A stretch of DNA of 64,000 nucleotides, taken from positions 124,001 to 188,000 of the forward strand of contig NZ_JAKLTS010000001.1 of assembly GCF_022012445.1 (NCBI RefSeq). Direction: 5' to 3'. The position numbers were made by a program, and so were the translations under genes. Every line of letters begins with the position of its first letter. Within the stretch, counting starts at the first letter, position 1. The notes under the pieces were generated by a model that did not search any database, was not told where the DNA came from, and worked only from the letters and a program-made list of their open reading frames with translations. The DNA comes from Massilia sp. TS11 (GTDB taxonomy: Bacteria > Pseudomonadota > Gammaproteobacteria > Burkholderiales > Burkholderiaceae_D). Of the stretch, positions 62,601 to 64,000 are shown piece after piece.

Positions 62601-62661
62601 AGTTGAAGGATACCAGAAGCATGCGGGCGCCGTGGCAATTCCTGCGGCCGGCGCCGCCGGT

Positions 62662-63141
62662 TCAGGCCAGACCGGCCAGCTGGCCGCGCAACACCTCGCG
62701 CTGCCGCGGATTGCGCGCGTCGCGCAGGGCCACGGCCGCGCTGGCGCGGGCCGCCTCCAGCCAGCCCAGGGCCTGCTGGGCACGCGCCAGAATGGCACGC
62801 AGCAGACAGTCTTCCGGCACACAGGCCAGGGCCGGCTGCACCAGGCCCAGGGCCACGGCCGGCTTGTCGAGCTTGAGCATCTGTTCGGCCAGGCAGTAGC
62901 GCGCCGTGCGCACGCCCTCGGTTTCGGCCCCCTCGGCGCGTTCGAGTTCGACCGCCAGCGCCTCCTCCAGACACACGCGCGCCTGGTCATGCTGCCCCAG
63001 CTGATTGAGCAGCACCGCGCACTCGCCCAGTTTATGGGCGCGCGCCCAGTGATCGGGACCGGCGCAGGCCAGTTCCGCAGCATAGGCAGCGCGGGCCGCA
63101 TCAAGCTGGCCCGCCTGCCACAGATCCCAGGCAGTCGACAT
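62662..63141 (-). CDS. TPR-like helical repeat protein, unknown
   Basis: 159 aa from ATG 63141; a GTG at 63174 would add 11 residues but neither has a ribosome site. Paired helices with TPR-like spacing (WQAGQLDAARAAYAAELACA; LGECAVLLNQLGQHDQARVC; LARAQQALGWLEAARASAAV). Probably a scaffold or adaptor. It lies between DUF1643 and spoT, 61 bp upstream of spoT, in a place where rpoZ and spoT are adjacent in many relatives. Confidence 0.75.
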   Translation of the reverse strand: MSTAWDLWQAGQLDAARAAYAAELACAGPDHWARAHKLGECAVLLNQLGQHDQARVCLEEALAVELERAEGAETEGVRTARYCLAEQMLKLDKPAVALGLVQPALACVPEDCLLRAILARAQQALGWLEAARASAAVALRDARNPRQREVLRGQLAGLA

Positions 63142-63201
63142 CAGGCGTAGACCATAAAAGGAAATAGTTGCCACGAAGTATGCATGGCAAAAGTAAAAAT
63201 T

Positions 63202-63669
63202 TCAAATAAATAAAGGCTGAGGCAACAAATCGGCCTTTTTATAGAGAGGATGGCCGGGCCGGCCCGAGCGCAGGCGTTCGAGGCAATGGGGCGCTTGGAG
63301 CCAGGGCAAGACCTCGGCATCGCGGCCGCGCAAGGCGCCGAGATCGCTCCAGGCGCAGACGGTCAGGGCCGCTTCGCGCTGGAGGCGGCGGATCCAGTAA
63401 TTATTACGCGGCCCGACAGGATCGGCGGCGCTGCGCAGGCCGGCCGGGTCGGTCGAGCGGAAGGCAAACAGGTTCGCGATGAGCAAGCCGCCGAAGCCCC
63501 AGCGCTTGGCGTAATTGATGCAGACGCGCGAAGTCTGGTCCTCGTTGCAGGCATCGGCGGTGGACGGATTCAGGCAGACGAACAGCACCAGCGGCCGAGC
63601 GGGATCCCAGACCCGGCGCAGCGCATAGCGGTAAGTGCCGCAGCGCGACAGGACAGCCGAGGTTTTCAT
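63202..63669 (-). CDS. DUF1643 family protein
   Basis: 155 aa. LVLFVCLNPSTADACNEDQT, CINYAKRWGFGGLLIANLFA and FRSTDPAGLRSAADPVGPRN are the typical DUF1643 blocks; the Asn-Pro-Ser and Trp-Gly-Phe cores are conserved. Biochemical role unknown; members are often near mobile or defence-like genes. Single gene between the rpoZ-terminal repeats and the TPR gene. Confidence 0.93.
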   Translation of the reverse strand: MKTSAVLSRCGTYRYALRRVWDPARPLVLFVCLNPSTADACNEDQTSRVCINYAKRWGFGGLLIANLFAFRSTDPAGLRSAADPVGPRNNYWIRRLQREAALTVCAWSDLGALRGRDAEVLPWLQAPHCLERLRSGRPGHPLYKKADLLPQPLFI

Positions 63670-63680
63670 ATCTGGCCAAC

Positions 63681-63740
63681 AAAATCGGGGTCAGACCCCA
63701 TTTATCTCCGCGGAAAAATCGGGGTCAGACCCCATTTATC
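63681..63740. repeat. Two 26-bp direct repeats with GGGGTC/GACCCC palindromes
   Basis: The 26-mer beginning AAAATCGGGGTCAGACCCC and ending ATTTATC occurs at 63681-63706 and 63715-63740, separated by TCCGCGGA, itself a palindrome. Each copy contains GGGGTC-A-GACCCC. They sit between DUF1643 and rpoZ. GGGGTCAGACCCC-type units are familiar as dispersed intergenic repeats in beta- and gammaproteobacteria (from memory). Confidence 0.85.
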
Positions 63741-63747
63741 CGGGACG

Positions 63748-63777
63748 AAAAAAAACCGGGGCGGGCCCCGGTTTTTG
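63748..63777 (-). terminator. Rho-independent terminator after rpoZ
   Basis: On the minus strand ACCGGGGC and GCCCCGGT pair around a short loop, followed by eight T residues. It lies about 18 bases past the rpoZ stop and isolates rpoZ from the genes downstream. Confidence 0.9.
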
Positions 63778-63794
63778 CTGCGAAATTGCCGAAA

Positions 63795-63998
63795 TTACAT
63801 CGGCACTTTCTTGAGCATTTCGAGGCCGACTTTGCCGGCGGCGATTTCGCGCAGGGCGACAACGGTCGGCTTGTCCTTGGCTTCGACTTTCGGGGTGTGG
63901 CCCTGCAGCAGCTGGCGCGCACGGTAGGTGGCGGCCAGGGTCAGCTGGAAGCGGTTGGGGACGTTCTTCAGGCAATCTTCAATGGTGATGCGGGCCAT
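63795..63998 (-). CDS. rpoZ: RNA polymerase omega subunit RpoZ
   Basis: 67 aa, complete (ATG 63998). [33 protein letters not shown] and [20 protein letters not shown] are the omega signature at normal length. It binds beta-prime and, in relatives, lies next to spoT; here DUF1643 and a TPR gene intervene. Confidence 0.97.
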   Translation of the reverse strand: MARITIEDCLKNVPNRFQLTLAATYRARQLLQGHTPKVEAKDKPTVVALREIAAGKVGLEMLKKVPM

Positions 63999-64000
63999 AC

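Noticed and set aside
62601-63104. N-terminal extension of SpoT to 908 aa
   Set aside because: The extra 168 residues are out-of-frame sequence of the TPR gene, and known SpoT proteins start near MNLTSS-like positions with the HD domain soon after.

Overview
The window is high-GC DNA from a motile betaproteobacterium. Gene order (flhF-flhG-fliA-motC-motD, flgNMA divergent from flgB-L, fliE divergent from fliF-R, fliDST, rpoZ/spoT) and protein flavour point to Burkholderiales, most likely Oxalobacteraceae (Massilia/Duganella/Janthinobacterium-like); this is inference, not a database result. No tRNA, rRNA, transposase gene, prophage or CRISPR is visible.

Layout. 1-3359 (minus): a glycosyltransferase cut by the left edge, an unrecognised 272-aa protein and a DUF4214 repeat protein, probably a surface or secreted protein and its modification genes. 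3895-8194 (plus): flhF, flhG, fliA, motC, motD. 8353-10769 (minus): a TipAS-type MerR regulator, flgN, flgM (with its own sigma-28 promoter) and flgA. 10927-21801 (plus): rod, hook, ring and junction genes flgB to flgL. 21791-22564 (minus): an unrecognised gene, followed by an array of six 66-bp hairpin-forming repeats. 23451-34253 (minus): a 3600-residue protein built of 400 octapeptides in a strict 134-residue super-repeat, with a calcium-binding-type C-terminal region. It lies 63 bp behind fliR. 34317-46055 (minus): fliF-G-H-I-J-K and fliL-M-N-O-P-Q-R (basal body, switch, ATPase, export gate). 46265-46615 (plus): fliE with a sigma-54-like promoter. 46621-53076 (minus): fliD-fliS-fliT, a second FliK-like gene, an FlhB C-domain paralog and a YcgR/PilZ brake. 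53254-55203 (minus): flaG and fliC, the latter with a near-perfect sigma-28 promoter. 55527-59527 (minus): membrane protein, sensor kinase, NarL-type regulator and diguanylate cyclase. 59549-63998: greB, a small membrane protein, spoT, a TPR-like gene, DUF1643 and rpoZ.

How it works together. The window encodes most of a polar-type flagellum: placement (FlhF/FlhG), the FliA/FlgM checkpoint, basal body, hook, filament, export ATPase and gate, and a MotC/MotD-type stator. The export proteins FlhA and full-length FlhB, a master regulator and the chemotaxis genes are not here. A diguanylate cyclase and a YcgR-type brake suggest that c-di-GMP sets the switch between swimming and attachment. The giant repeat protein could be a cell-surface or adhesion partner of this switch, but only its position supports that.

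The strongest candidate for something undescribed is the 3600-aa octad/134-residue protein, followed by the 66-bp palindromic repeat array downstream of it.
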